Below are positions 49,658 through 58,069 of a stretch of 64,000 nucleotides of DNA, one piece after another. Position 1 is the stretch's first letter; the number at the start of each line of letters is the position of its first letter. Both the position numbers and the translations under genes were made by a program. Source of the stretch: a virus; the IMG/VR virus record IMGVR_UViG_3300025072_002799, positions 1 to 64,000 of that record; one strand, written 5' to 3'. The notes beneath the pieces are model-generated. The model was not told the origin of the DNA. It did no database searches and was given only the letters and a program-made list of their open reading frames with translations.

Positions 49658-51727
49658 ATGGCATCTATAGGCTTTCCACCCGAACCCGTATTCCCTAACG
49701 CAATTGATTCAGACAGAACGTTGTTTCTTGTGTATAATAGCACAGAAAGCATTCTTGCTGTGGACAATGAGCCTTGGTGTACGGAAATTGAAATAACACC
49801 AGTATTAGAAGATGATGACGATTTTTGGGCTGATAATGGATTTGGAAACATTGACGGAGAGCTTTTCTATTACGACAGCGTAGAAAAGGACTCTAATGGA
49901 AAGGTTTCCAAGTTACTAAAATGCGCCCGTAATTTGGGTGGGATACAAACTCACTTTGTTAAATCTGGTGGTAGCAACTGCCAAGTCAGATCATTTGTTG
50001 TTGCAGAGCATCACAATCAGTTAGTAAAGGCTATTTGCCAAGTAGAGAAGTTCGTTGGATTTAATTTCGACACAGACACAGACACCCTTGACTTTAGAAT
50101 CAGATGCCTAAGAGAAGTTCCAATCTGTCAAGATGACTTTAATTGCCCTGTTGTGACATTTAAGACCAGTGTTGTAGATGACGATCCTTGTGACGGAATT
50201 TTAATAGATTATGAAATAGACATAGATGGAGACTTCTCTGGCGTATTGATTAATTTTGGTGATGGAATAACCACAGATACAATTGTTGCTGGTCAGCATC
50301 GCTATCCGCCAGGAGTCTCAGTTGACCCTGTAGTGACCGTTACTAGCACAAATTGTCAGATTTGCGCTACGCCAAGTGAGAGAGAAGGTGACAATACATT
50401 ATGTGCAGTTGTTGTTCCTGAGCCGTTTACTATTCCGATACCAGAAGTGACGCTGCCAAATATAAGTTTTACAATACCTGAAATCCCAGCGCCACAAGTA
50501 GAGTTGCCTCCTGTAATTCTTCCGTGCGTAGAATTGTCCGTACCTGAGTTTCCAGAGTTTCCTGAAATTTCTATACCTGATTTTCCTGGCATAAGCATTT
50601 CTATTCCAGATATTGACATTCAAATTCCAAGCGTAATAACCATTGTGCCTGACACGATCAGCATTGTTCCAAATGAAATAACAATCAGTCCTTCTGTAAT
50701 TGAGTTTGGGAATGTCCCATTCATTCCAACTCAAATTGCATTTGTTAACAACCCAACAATTACATCTACAATTACATGGATTAACAACCCAACAATTACG
50801 TCTGTAATTTCATGGGCAGAGACACCTGTAATTCCAGACGTTTCATGGGCAACCACACCTGTAATTCCAGACGTTTCATGGGCAACCACACCTGTAATTC
50901 CAGACGTTTCATGGGCACCTACACCTACAATTCCAGACGTTGGATGGGCACCTACACCTTCAATTTCTGATGTTCAATTCGCAGATGCACCAGTAGTTTC
51001 AGTGGAGTGGGGAACGCCACCAGATTGTTCTTGTACTGTTGTCATTGAATGCCCAGCAACGAGCATTGCTGCTGGAATGAATGCAAAAAGAAACAGTGCA
51101 AGCGCTGCTTTTGACGAAGATTGGAGTAATCTCGTTGATTCTTGGGAAGACAATGATGAAGACAATTTGAAAATGCAAATGGACCTAAACAACATAGGCA
51201 TACCATCTGAAATTAAGGTCATTGCACCAGAAAGAATGCCAGATGTTAAGGTGTTTCATGATATTCCTGATGTAATTTCTGTTGAATTTCCAAAAATACC
51301 TACTGTTATAAATGTAGAGCATGATATACCACATAAGATTGAATTGATTGACAAGCTTCCAGAATTTATAAAACTTGAGGTTCCTGGTCCGATTAAGATT
51401 GATGCCTCTGATTTACCAGCATTAGTGTTAGAGTTGTCGGATAATTTTCCAAGTGTGTTCAAATTGGAAGCCATTGGAATACCAGACAAAATTCAAGTGG
51501 AAGGAATACCAGATACAATCGCAGTGTTGCATGATATTCCAGATGTAATTGAACTTATATTGCCTGGAGATCCAAAAGTTAGTTTGGTTATGCCAGATAA
51601 TCCAAAAATAGAAATGGTGTATGAAGGTGCTCCTATAGAAATGAAAGTCAAATTAGGAGTGGACACGGCGCTAGGTGGAGATGACGATGACAATCCTTGC
51701 GTCATGATTGTTCCATGCAATAAATAA
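49658..51727 (+). CDS. Virion fibre protein 3 with IPxV repeat shaft
   Basis: 689 aa. The N-terminal module shares AEHHNQLVKAICQVEKFVGF with the two preceding genes, followed by a PKD-like LINFGDGITTD. Residues ~250-450 form a long shaft of short Ile/Pro/Val repeats, including an 11-residue tandem unit (SWATTPVIPDV) repeated almost exactly at 50810-50965. The C-terminal part carries another series of IPDxIxVE-type repeats, ending in an acidic tail. The repeats suggest a thin fibrous stalk. Confidence 0.7.
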   Translation: MASIGFPPEPVFPNAIDSDRTLFLVYNSTESILAVDNEPWCTEIEITPVLEDDDDFWADNGFGNIDGELFYYDSVEKDSNGKVSKLLKCARNLGGIQTHFVKSGGSNCQVRSFVVAEHHNQLVKAICQVEKFVGFNFDTDTDTLDFRIRCLREVPICQDDFNCPVVTFKTSVVDDDPCDGILIDYEIDIDGDFSGVLINFGDGITTDTIVAGQHRYPPGVSVDPVVTVTSTNCQICATPSEREGDNTLCAVVVPEPFTIPIPEVTLPNISFTIPEIPAPQVELPPVILPCVELSVPEFPEFPEISIPDFPGISISIPDIDIQIPSVITIVPDTISIVPNEITISPSVIEFGNVPFIPTQIAFVNNPTITSTITWINNPTITSVISWAETPVIPDVSWATTPVIPDVSWATTPVIPDVSWAPTPTIPDVGWAPTPSISDVQFADAPVVSVEWGTPPDCSCTVVIECPATSIAAGMNAKRNSASAAFDEDWSNLVDSWEDNDEDNLKMQMDLNNIGIPSEIKVIAPERMPDVKVFHDIPDVISVEFPKIPTVINVEHDIPHKIELIDKLPEFIKLEVPGPIKIDASDLPALVLELSDNFPSVFKLEAIGIPDKIQVEGIPDTIAVLHDIPDVIELILPGDPKVSLVMPDNPKIEMVYEGAPIEMKVKLGVDTALGGDDDDNPCVMIVPCNK
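50808..50970 (+). repeat. 33-bp tandem coding repeat in fibre gene
   Basis: Four to five head-to-tail copies of a 33-base unit encoding SWATTPVIPDV; the central two are identical. Being an exact multiple of three it keeps the frame and can expand or contract by slippage. Confidence 0.8.
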
Positions 51728-52587
51728 TGAGAATTAGAAAACACGAAAACAAAAACCATTACATACGAACTCCTGAAGGCGTATGGGTGAGAGACTTTAC
51801 GAAAGTCGGTGTCGTTCCAAAAGACATAAACAGCTTATCTAATCTTGACGATAAGAGAATTCTTCTGAAAAATGAGTTTGAAAACATAAGAAAAAAACTC
51901 AACATTGTAGAAGACATTAGACAAGTCTATAATAATGTAGTCATTGTTTCTGATGGAAACAAATTCAAAGAAAGACATCGCATAATTTCAGATATGCCTA
52001 CAGCAGTTCCAATAGGAGTCAATGGATCTCTCAGAAAATGGGAACTAGCTGGCGATGATTGCCCAGCAGAAAAGCAACGCAACATGTTTTATGTTGTAAA
52101 CAACCCATATGATGAATGCAATAAATATCTTCCTAACGATTCATTCTATCCAAACTGTTTGGCATCTTTAAGAACTAATCCAGATTTCATAAAAGCATAC
52201 AGAGGAGAAGTTTATAGATACTCAACAACGCCAGAAGTGAAGTTTCACAATCCATACAATGATGCAGAGTACACAATAGACGATTACAGAAACTCAATTT
52301 GTGCCGCCATTTGTTTTGCAAATGTGTTCAAAGTTAAAAAATTATTATTACTGTGTTGCGATGATTCATTCGAACAAGAAAGACCAGGATCTATCGAGAC
52401 TGGCAAAGGAACGTGGATGTATCCACAACAAAAAGAATTGCATAACATCATTGACGCTAATCTATTTTGGCTAAAACAAAACGATGTTGAAATTGCAGAA
52501 TATTCTGACGGACCTCATTATAATAACGCTACATACATACAGTCAGATGACGAAGCTATTCAATTTTTTAAGGATGACAATGAATAA
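51727..52587 (+). CDS. Rossmann-like DUF115-type protein (286 aa)
   Basis: Contains VVIVSDGNKFKERHRIISDMPTAVPIGVNGSLRKW and later SICAAICFANVFKVKKLLLLCCDDSF, a Rossmann layout like the DUF115/MAF glycosyltransferase-associated family. In a fibre locus it may modify virion or host surface with sugars. Its stop overlaps the next start. Confidence 0.5.
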   Translation: MRIRKHENKNHYIRTPEGVWVRDFTKVGVVPKDINSLSNLDDKRILLKNEFENIRKKLNIVEDIRQVYNNVVIVSDGNKFKERHRIISDMPTAVPIGVNGSLRKWELAGDDCPAEKQRNMFYVVNNPYDECNKYLPNDSFYPNCLASLRTNPDFIKAYRGEVYRYSTTPEVKFHNPYNDAEYTIDDYRNSICAAICFANVFKVKKLLLLCCDDSFEQERPGSIETGKGTWMYPQQKELHNIIDANLFWLKQNDVEIAEYSDGPHYNNATYIQSDDEAIQFFKDDNE

Positions 52588-52873
52588 TAATAACAACGAA
52601 GGATTTTTTGACATTAATGAATTCAAGAAGTGGATGGAAGAAGATCCATCCAACAAACAAAAGAGATCTAAGTTCATTGGAATCCAAGTTGAGTCTAAAA
52701 TATCGTCAAGCAAGCTTGTAAACAAAATAGAAACCGAAAATGAAATTGATGAAGTAGTTGAAGACTTTATTGAAAACGGTGGTTTCATCACAAATGTTGA
52801 AGGCAATTGGTTTACAGTTGAAGTAAACTCTGGTGATTTTATTGTTCCAAGAAAATACGTTCGCCGTTCTTAA
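52574..52873 (+). CDS. Hypothetical protein with tag-like N-terminus (about 99 aa)
   Basis: The start is at ATG 52574 or 52580. INEFKKWMEEDP fits the EFKKWMEE pattern of the proposed capsid-targeting tag, preceded by Asn repeats. The rest is an alpha/beta domain (IGIQVESKISSSKLVNKIE; FTVEVNSGDFIVPRKYVRR). It overlaps the end of the previous gene and converges with the gene at 52870. Confidence 0.45.
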   Translation: MTMNNNNNEGFFDINEFKKWMEEDPSNKQKRSKFIGIQVESKISSSKLVNKIETENEIDEVVEDFIENGGFITNVEGNWFTVEVNSGDFIVPRKYVRRS

Positions 52874-53232
52874 CGACCCTTTCTTATCATAGTTTTTTGA
52901 TGTGGAAGCTTGTCCGTTTTAATGGATGGTGCTTCCATAATCTTTTTCAAATTCATTATAGACGCAGGCGACATAGGGATTTGCTTGTACCCTCTAGACG
53001 CAACAGCCTTTCTAAATTCTTGGTAAGACGAAGCACTCTCTGCCCACACTTCCCACATCATTCTGTTTTTGTGAATTATTGCTTCCATCTCTGACTCTAA
53101 ATCTTGAGGAAGTCCAAGAACCTTAGGGCTTTCCATCTTTGTTGGATTCACCTTTTGAGGAGCGTTTAATATCGCTACCACCTTCACTGCCTTCTTGTCT
53201 CTCCTCGCCAGATAAACGTATATCTTTTCCAT
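52870..53232 (-). CDS. Hypothetical protein (120 aa)
   Basis: ATG 53232 follows AGAGGA. Predicted alpha/beta start (MEKIYVYLARRDKKAVKVVAIL) then helices with MWEVWAESASSYQEFRKAVASRGYKQI. Ends very basic (HQKTMIRKGR). The 5' 110 bases overlap the gene at 53123-53356 in another frame. Function unknown. Confidence 0.5.
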   Translation of the reverse strand: MEKIYVYLARRDKKAVKVVAILNAPQKVNPTKMESPKVLGLPQDLESEMEAIIHKNRMMWEVWAESASSYQEFRKAVASRGYKQIPMSPASIMNLKKIMEAPSIKTDKLPHQKTMIRKGR

Positions 53233-53356
53233 TTAATATTTCCTCTAAAAAGACTTCTAATACCACTCTTTTATAAACAGAGTTTTCTTTGCCAAGTAAA
53301 TCAAAGAAATTGACCAATCCCTCTGATGCTTCTACTTCTTTTTTTTGTTTTTTCAT
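53123..53356 (-). CDS. Hypothetical protein (77 aa) overlapping its downstream gene
   Basis: MKKQKKEVEASEGLVNFFDLLGKENSV..., a helical first part then a Gly/Ser/Lys-rich tail. Its last 110 bases overlap the gene at 52870-53232. The tail looks unfolded, as expected when another frame is under selection. The start codon shares the sequence CATG with the divergent gene at 53355. Confidence 0.4.
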   Translation of the reverse strand: MKKQKKEVEASEGLVNFFDLLGKENSVYKRVVLEVFLEEILNGKDIRLSGEERQEGSEGGSDIKRSSKGESNKDGKP

Positions 53357-53672
53357 GTTTATTACCGATTACATAAAAGTCAAAGACAAATACCTGCTAT
53401 GCTACTTTGGATCTGATGAAAAGTGCATAAACCAATTAATATATTTACGCCCACTGATTGAAAAAGAATTCCCAGGCATTACAATATTCCTATCATTCTC
53501 TGACAGGATACTAGAAAGCAATTTCATCAAAAGATCAAAAATAGATAAGTACGAATGCAAAAAATATGCTTATGTTAGATCTCTAAAAGGAGAAGATCCA
53601 ATAAGACAATTGTTGGAAGAGTCTCATTTATGCCATTTGAATAAAGAATTGCCAACTGAATTGCGTATATAA
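53355..53672 (+). CDS. Hypothetical protein (105 aa) in the glycosyltransferase-like region
   Basis: ATG 53355 (MFITDYIKVKDKYLLCYFGS). It contains INQLIYLRPLIEKEFPGITIFLSFSD, a Rossmann-like alpha/beta pattern similar to the N-terminal half of GT9-type proteins. It could be a small partner or a truncated relative of the GT9 gene at 54933. No Shine-Dalgarno is visible, so the start is tentative. Confidence 0.4.
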   Translation: MFITDYIKVKDKYLLCYFGSDEKCINQLIYLRPLIEKEFPGITIFLSFSDRILESNFIKRSKIDKYECKKYAYVRSLKGEDPIRQLLEESHLCHLNKELPTELRI

Positions 53673-53724
53673 ACTTGTAAGCTGGAGTATTAGTAAGGCT
53701 CAATTATTCACAGGGAGTATACAA

Positions 53725-54345
53725 ATGAGCGTATTTAGAGTAAAATTAAACAACACCGACCAGGGAGTAATGGATCTTGATCCAAGCACCGCATCTGCTG
53801 ACGTGTTGGGAAGTCAAATGGACCCTTCGATTCAACGTAGCGTATACGTAATGGGACCAAATCTAATCAATCGTCTTTTGGTTGATGGTTCAACTTTCAC
53901 CGACTGCAATTACTGGAAGCGTTTTGCGTATCCACAAGTTGCTTTGAATGAAGCAATTGTTGAAGTTGTAACCGATGACGGAAGCGTATATTCTGACGTT
54001 GCATCAGAAAACACCTTCCCAGTTGTGTATGATCGTAGCATTGCTGCGGCTGACACCTATGGTGACAACGAAATTGACATCGTAACTGATCATGGCGGAT
54101 ATGCTGTCTTCACCCAGATCACCAATCAGGAAACTGCTGGTGGCGGATTGGACATCAAGGTTGGTCTTAATGGTAGCGTTGGTACGCCAGCAGCCATCTT
54201 CGACCTAGTAGCTGGCGACACTCAGATTTTCAACGCTGGTGACTTGAGCGTAAGCTTGATCCAGTTTGATAATAGTGTTTCTGGTGCCGGTGGCCCAGTT
54301 GATGTTCAGGTTCTTCTATCTGTTCGTTCGGTATGCAATAGCTAA
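53725..54345 (+). CDS. Probable abundant virion (decoration or fibre) protein (206 aa)
   Basis: GGGAG site, then a compact beta-rich protein with many Asp/Val/Gly (VEVVTDDGSVYSDVASENTFP; GNEIDIV-like DNEIDIVTDHGGYAVFTQIT). Base composition is visibly richer in G and C than neighbouring genes, and the gene stands alone before a strong terminator. These signs suggest a highly expressed structural protein. No family recognised. Confidence 0.5.
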   Translation: MSVFRVKLNNTDQGVMDLDPSTASADVLGSQMDPSIQRSVYVMGPNLINRLLVDGSTFTDCNYWKRFAYPQVALNEAIVEVVTDDGSVYSDVASENTFPVVYDRSIAAADTYGDNEIDIVTDHGGYAVFTQITNQETAGGGLDIKVGLNGSVGTPAAIFDLVAGDTQIFNAGDLSVSLIQFDNSVSGAGGPVDVQVLLSVRSVCNS

Positions 54346-54370
54346 ACCAAGCTATAAAACCAAAATAAGA

Positions 54371-54397
54371 AAGCTCAGCGAAAGCTGGGCTTTTTTT
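54371..54397 (+). terminator. Intrinsic terminator after the abundant virion protein gene
   Basis: AAGCTCAGC, GAAA tetraloop, GCTGGGCTT, then a run of T. Nine paired bases with one G-T. Confidence 0.9.
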
Positions 54398-54420
54398 ATG
54401 CACCAACATAAATAACTTTA

Positions 54421-54918
54421 ATGCATTATTATAAAATACTAGAAGTTCCAATTACGGCGACAACAGAAGAAATAAATGTTGCTTACAGAAATCTTGCAAT
54501 CAAATACCACCCAGATTCAAGCAAAGACCCAAATAGCGTTAAAAAATTCAAAGAAATAGCTGCCGCTCATGAAACCTTAAGTGACAAAGGAAAGCGTGCG
54601 CAATACAATCTGAGATATTCAATATTAATATCACCGCCTCCAAAACAAAGACCAGTTCAAAAACCTTCGTCCAAGCCAAAGCCAACTCCTAAGCCAACTC
54701 CTAAGCCAAAATCTGACCCTCAAAAACAGTATCCTCACAATGTCCATACAATTAATGATGCAAATAAACCAATACCACCGGATTTGAGAGGGACATCATT
54801 AAATGGAGATGTTGGAACTGTAGATTTATGGAAACAATCTGGGCTTGAGGAATATGAAAAGCCTGCCTTTCAATATTATAAAAAACAACCACGACAATCA
54901 AATTTCATTGATCCATAA
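54421..54918 (+). CDS. J-domain protein with Lys-Pro-rich linker (165 aa)
   Basis: Residues 1-68 are a J-domain: YYKILEVPITATTEEINVAYRNLAIKYHPDSSKDP includes the HPD motif that stimulates Hsp70. A Pro/Lys repeat (KPKPTPKPTPKPK) and a polar tail follow; no zinc or client-binding domain of full DnaJ. It may recruit the host DnaK for virion assembly or replication. The actin-like (Hsp70-fold) protein at 56163 is nearby, but a link is speculative. Confidence 0.8.
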   Translation: MHYYKILEVPITATTEEINVAYRNLAIKYHPDSSKDPNSVKKFKEIAAAHETLSDKGKRAQYNLRYSILISPPPKQRPVQKPSSKPKPTPKPTPKPKSDPQKQYPHNVHTINDANKPIPPDLRGTSLNGDVGTVDLWKQSGLEEYEKPAFQYYKKQPRQSNFIDP

Positions 54919-54932
54919 ACTCTTTTAATTAC

Positions 54933-55889
54933 ATGATAATTAAGAGATCTCTGAAACAATCAAATAAACCAGAAGATTTATCTATAAAAGACTTTTACCA
55001 AATGAGAAACAAGGTATTGGTCTTAAGACAAACTGGTGGCATAGGAGACATTCTTATGCAAAGAATGATGTTTGAGGATTTTAAACGTATATTCCCAGAG
55101 TCGCACATAACTTATTCATGCCCAAGCAAGTACAAATCACTAGCAATGAATCACCCGTTCATTGATGAATGGCTTCCATCTGAAGATATTGACCTGTCAA
55201 AGTATCTACTGTATTTCAACATCACAACTGCATGTAATCGTCACGAAATGAGAGTTGCACCATTAAGCGATAAACATAGAAGCGATATATGGGCAAATAA
55301 TTGTGGAGCCATTCTATCTAACCACAATATGCACATTACAATTGAAGAAGAAAATAAAAAATACGCCCAAGAAAGGCTAAAAGAATTAAACACTGAAGGA
55401 AAACCAACCGTATGTTTTTGCCCAATATCTGCGATGTTGGGCAAAAACCTGCAAAGCGAGCAAATAACAGACACAGTTAAAGGTCTTTGGGATATGGGTC
55501 TTTTTGTTTATTCAACTCACATCAGAGATATTCCAGAACTTACTAAACTAAAAGTGCCAGTAATCAAGGATATATCCGTATCTCAGTGGATGGGAGTCAT
55601 TGATGCTGCTGACCATGTTGTTAGTGTTGATACTGGAGCATTTCATTTAAGTGGGGGACTCGGAAAGCCATTAGTTGGGGTTTTTGGATGGACTGATGGA
55701 AAGGTGTATGGGCGTTATTATAAATTCGCTTTGGTACAAAGACACAGAGATGATGGCGATTGGGATTGCGGACCTTGCTACAGTTGGCATGGATGTCCTA
55801 AGGAAAGGCAAAACAGAAGAAAACCCTGCATTACCAGCATTACGGCAGATAACATACTAAAAGCGACAGAGCAAATACTGGATAAATAG
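54933..55889 (+). CDS. GT9-family glycosyltransferase (heptosyltransferase-like)
   Basis: 318 aa. LRQTGGIGDILMQRMMFEDFKRIFPESHITYSC is the first nucleotide-binding motif of GT9; VSVDTGAFHLSGGLGKPLVGVFG is the donor-binding motif of the C-terminal domain. Possible targets are host LPS (to block superinfection) or virion glycans. A C-terminal Cys cluster (CGPCYSWHGCPKE) could bind metal. Confidence 0.85.
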   Translation: MIIKRSLKQSNKPEDLSIKDFYQMRNKVLVLRQTGGIGDILMQRMMFEDFKRIFPESHITYSCPSKYKSLAMNHPFIDEWLPSEDIDLSKYLLYFNITTACNRHEMRVAPLSDKHRSDIWANNCGAILSNHNMHITIEEENKKYAQERLKELNTEGKPTVCFCPISAMLGKNLQSEQITDTVKGLWDMGLFVYSTHIRDIPELTKLKVPVIKDISVSQWMGVIDAADHVVSVDTGAFHLSGGLGKPLVGVFGWTDGKVYGRYYKFALVQRHRDDGDWDCGPCYSWHGCPKERQNRRKPCITSITADNILKATEQILDK

Positions 55890-55903
55890 CATATATAAGA
55901 ATT

Positions 55904-56146
55904 ATGGCTCAATTAGTAAAATCACAACAAGTACAGGTCACTACGTCTAAGGGCGAGTGTCACATCACTTTGGATATAAACATCACTCTTAACCACCAAG
56001 GATTAATCCAACAGGTTGGCGTAGATGCTACGGAAGCTACTATGATAGATAAGAAGGAAAAAAAGGACCCAGAAGAAGAGAAGTTCAAATGGGAAATACC
56101 CGATTTTGAAGATGGTCCATCAGAAAAAATTGATTTTGGTAAATGA
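55904..56146 (+). CDS. Hypothetical protein (80 aa)
   Basis: A beta-rich N-terminal half (VQVTTSKGECHITLDINITLNH) and an acidic-basic C-terminal half (KKEKKDPEEEKFKWEIPDFEDG). An ATAAATA motif lies 15 bases before the ATG. It precedes the actin-like gene by 16 bases and may belong to the same unit. Confidence 0.5.
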   Translation: MAQLVKSQQVQVTTSKGECHITLDINITLNHQGLIQQVGVDATEATMIDKKEKKDPEEEKFKWEIPDFEDGPSEKIDFGK

Positions 56147-56162
56147 TTAAAAGGAGATAGTT

Positions 56163-57173
56163 ATGAGTGCTCGCGGAATGGACATGGGGACGTACAATTT
56201 AATTGCTTGTCATCGTGATGATAATGGAGATTTCGTACACAAGAGGGAAATCAATGCTTTTTTGGAATTGCCACTAGAAGAAAGATTTGTTTTCAACATG
56301 ATGAAAAAGTCTGGCGTCCCTCTCATTGAACGTGAAAAGGTTGCATACGCTTTGGGCGAAGCTGCCGTAAAGATGGCTTATACAATGCCTAATATAGATT
56401 TAAAACGCCCAATGAAAGATGGGTGTTTGAATCCTCAAGAAAAAGATGCTATGAATATCATAAAAGTTATGATTCACAGTTTGATAGGCGAAATTGAAGA
56501 AGATGGAACATTAATTTATTACTCTATTCCGGCTAACGCCATCAACGAGGAAACCGATGCCGATTATCATTCAGAAGTTTTGGCTTCCATATTGAGATCT
56601 TATAGTTCATCAGATGGTTACAAACTAGATCCAAGACCAATCAATGAAGGTTTGGCTTTGGTGTTTTCTGAGTTGGGAGAAAAGCAATTTACGGGAATTG
56701 GAATTAGTTGTGGCGCAGGAATGGTGAACGTATGCTTTTCCGTATTTTCCCACCCAGTGTTTAGCTTCTCAATTGTCAATAGTGGAGACTGGATTGACAA
56801 GATGGCTGCTAAAGCGGCTGGAGAGAATGCAACATATATAAATCAAAGAAAAATGACTGTTGCCCTGGATAAAGAGCCAGAAGATATTGTTGAAAGAGCC
56901 ATTCAAACCCAATACAGATTGATGATTATGAATACAGTCAAACACATAAAGGAAGGTTTGTCCGATGCAGGCAAAAAGGCTCGTACTGGCGCACCAATAG
57001 ATATTGTTATCGCTGGTGGAACGTCTTCTCCTCAAGGATTCGACACATTGTTTGCAGAAGTCCTTAAAGAGATGGACCTGCCAATTGATGTAGGAAATAT
57101 AATTCGCCCCAAAGATCCGCTTTACAGTGTAGCGAAAGGTTGCTTAATTGCAGCAGAAAACTCTGTGTCTTAA
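56163..57173 (+). CDS. Actin-like ATPase (MreB/ParM-type fold)
   Basis: 336 aa, preceded by AAGGAG. Phosphate-1 loop RGMDMGTYNLIA, MreB-like LKRPMKDGCLNPQEKDAM, phosphate-2 GIGISCGAGMVNVCF, SGDWID, and adenosine motif IVIAGGTSSPQGFDTLF are all present. This is a complete actin/Hsp70-family nucleotide site. Possible roles are a filament for DNA or capsid positioning, or a chaperone. The genes at 57200 and 58070 follow closely and may be its partners. Confidence 0.75.
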   Translation: MSARGMDMGTYNLIACHRDDNGDFVHKREINAFLELPLEERFVFNMMKKSGVPLIEREKVAYALGEAAVKMAYTMPNIDLKRPMKDGCLNPQEKDAMNIIKVMIHSLIGEIEEDGTLIYYSIPANAINEETDADYHSEVLASILRSYSSSDGYKLDPRPINEGLALVFSELGEKQFTGIGISCGAGMVNVCFSVFSHPVFSFSIVNSGDWIDKMAAKAAGENATYINQRKMTVALDKEPEDIVERAIQTQYRLMIMNTVKHIKEGLSDAGKKARTGAPIDIVIAGGTSSPQGFDTLFAEVLKEMDLPIDVGNIIRPKDPLYSVAKGCLIAAENSVS

Positions 57174-57199
57174 AGTCAATTAGAAAAGTAGGAGATAAG

Positions 57200-58051
57200 A
57201 TGGGAAATGAGAAAAAGGTGTATGTCGATGACATAAGTTGCATGCAGCCAAAGTTAAGAAAGTCATCAGTGATTTCTACAAGGGAATTCAATGATACCTT
57301 AAGTGATGAAGATGTTGACTATAACGAAAGGTTGGTTAAAGCATCATTGGAATTTAAGGTAACGCCAGAAAAAATAAAAAAAGTAATTTGTCCTGAGTTG
57401 TCGGCTAAAAAGATGTGTGAAAGTCCAGCTTATGAAAATTTTGGAGATTCGGAAAAGGATTTTGGAAAAGATGGTGTAATCGACTTAAACAAAGGCATTC
57501 CAATAACAGGTCACGATGGAGTGCCATCTCGTGATCCTGGCGGAGTATTGCCAGGAACGGGTGGAGGAACCACAGTAGATGAGTACGTCCATCTTAGAAA
57601 TTTGATTAAACATGCTTATGGACATAATTCAGCAACTATCATACCTGATAAAAAGCCAGAAATGTACGAATTCAAAGAATGGACTGAGGAAGAGTTGAAT
57701 TCACTTAAAGAAAAGGAGGGATATTTCGAATTGTCGATGACATATGAAAATGATGATGATTTATCAATGCATGAAATATTTGAAATTGCAAATGGTCCAG
57801 AAGACAGTGAATGTTACAAAAATTTGATTTCAGACTTAAATGAAGAGTTTCCAAAAATGGACTTTACGTGGATCTGCGCAGATCTATCAATTGAATGGAA
57901 GTCTGGGATATTGAATGGGAACAAAGTAATAACGGCTATCAATAAGCCTATTGTTGACGAACTAAAACAAACGCTTGAAAAGATAATGGATGATGAAACA
58001 AAAGTATACGATATTGTAAAGCGATCCATTATAGAAGCACTAGATTTTTAA
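57200..58051 (+). CDS. Unknown protein encoded next to the actin-like ATPase (283 aa)
   Basis: The start is at ATG 57200 because AGTAGGAGATAAG precedes it; an upstream in-frame start (57140) lies in the actin-like gene. An acidic N-terminal part is followed by a Gly/Pro linker (DPGGVLPGTGGGTTVDEY) and a C-terminal domain with amphipathic helices (SIEWKSGILNGNKVITAINKPIVDELKQTLEKI). A filament adaptor is possible; nothing recognised. Confidence 0.5.
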   Translation: MGNEKKVYVDDISCMQPKLRKSSVISTREFNDTLSDEDVDYNERLVKASLEFKVTPEKIKKVICPELSAKKMCESPAYENFGDSEKDFGKDGVIDLNKGIPITGHDGVPSRDPGGVLPGTGGGTTVDEYVHLRNLIKHAYGHNSATIIPDKKPEMYEFKEWTEEELNSLKEKEGYFELSMTYENDDDLSMHEIFEIANGPEDSECYKNLISDLNEEFPKMDFTWICADLSIEWKSGILNGNKVITAINKPIVDELKQTLEKIMDDETKVYDIVKRSIIEALDF

Positions 58052-58069
58052 AGAAAGAAAGAGAAAGAA

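Noticed and set aside
50808-50970. Regular 33-bp direct repeats that could be mistaken for a CRISPR array
   Set aside because: There are no unique spacers, the units are back to back and in frame within a fibre gene; it is a coding repeat.
52870-53356. Programmed frameshift joining the two overlapping minus-strand genes (tail-chaperone style)
   Set aside because: No slippery heptamer is visible in the overlap, and the downstream gene has its own ribosome site and ATG.
49646-54414. ATAAATA motifs before late genes (49646, 54407, 55882, 42288) as T4-type late promoters
   Set aside because: The distance to the start codon varies from four to about 22 bases and most are too close for a normal late promoter; only 42288 is plausibly spaced.
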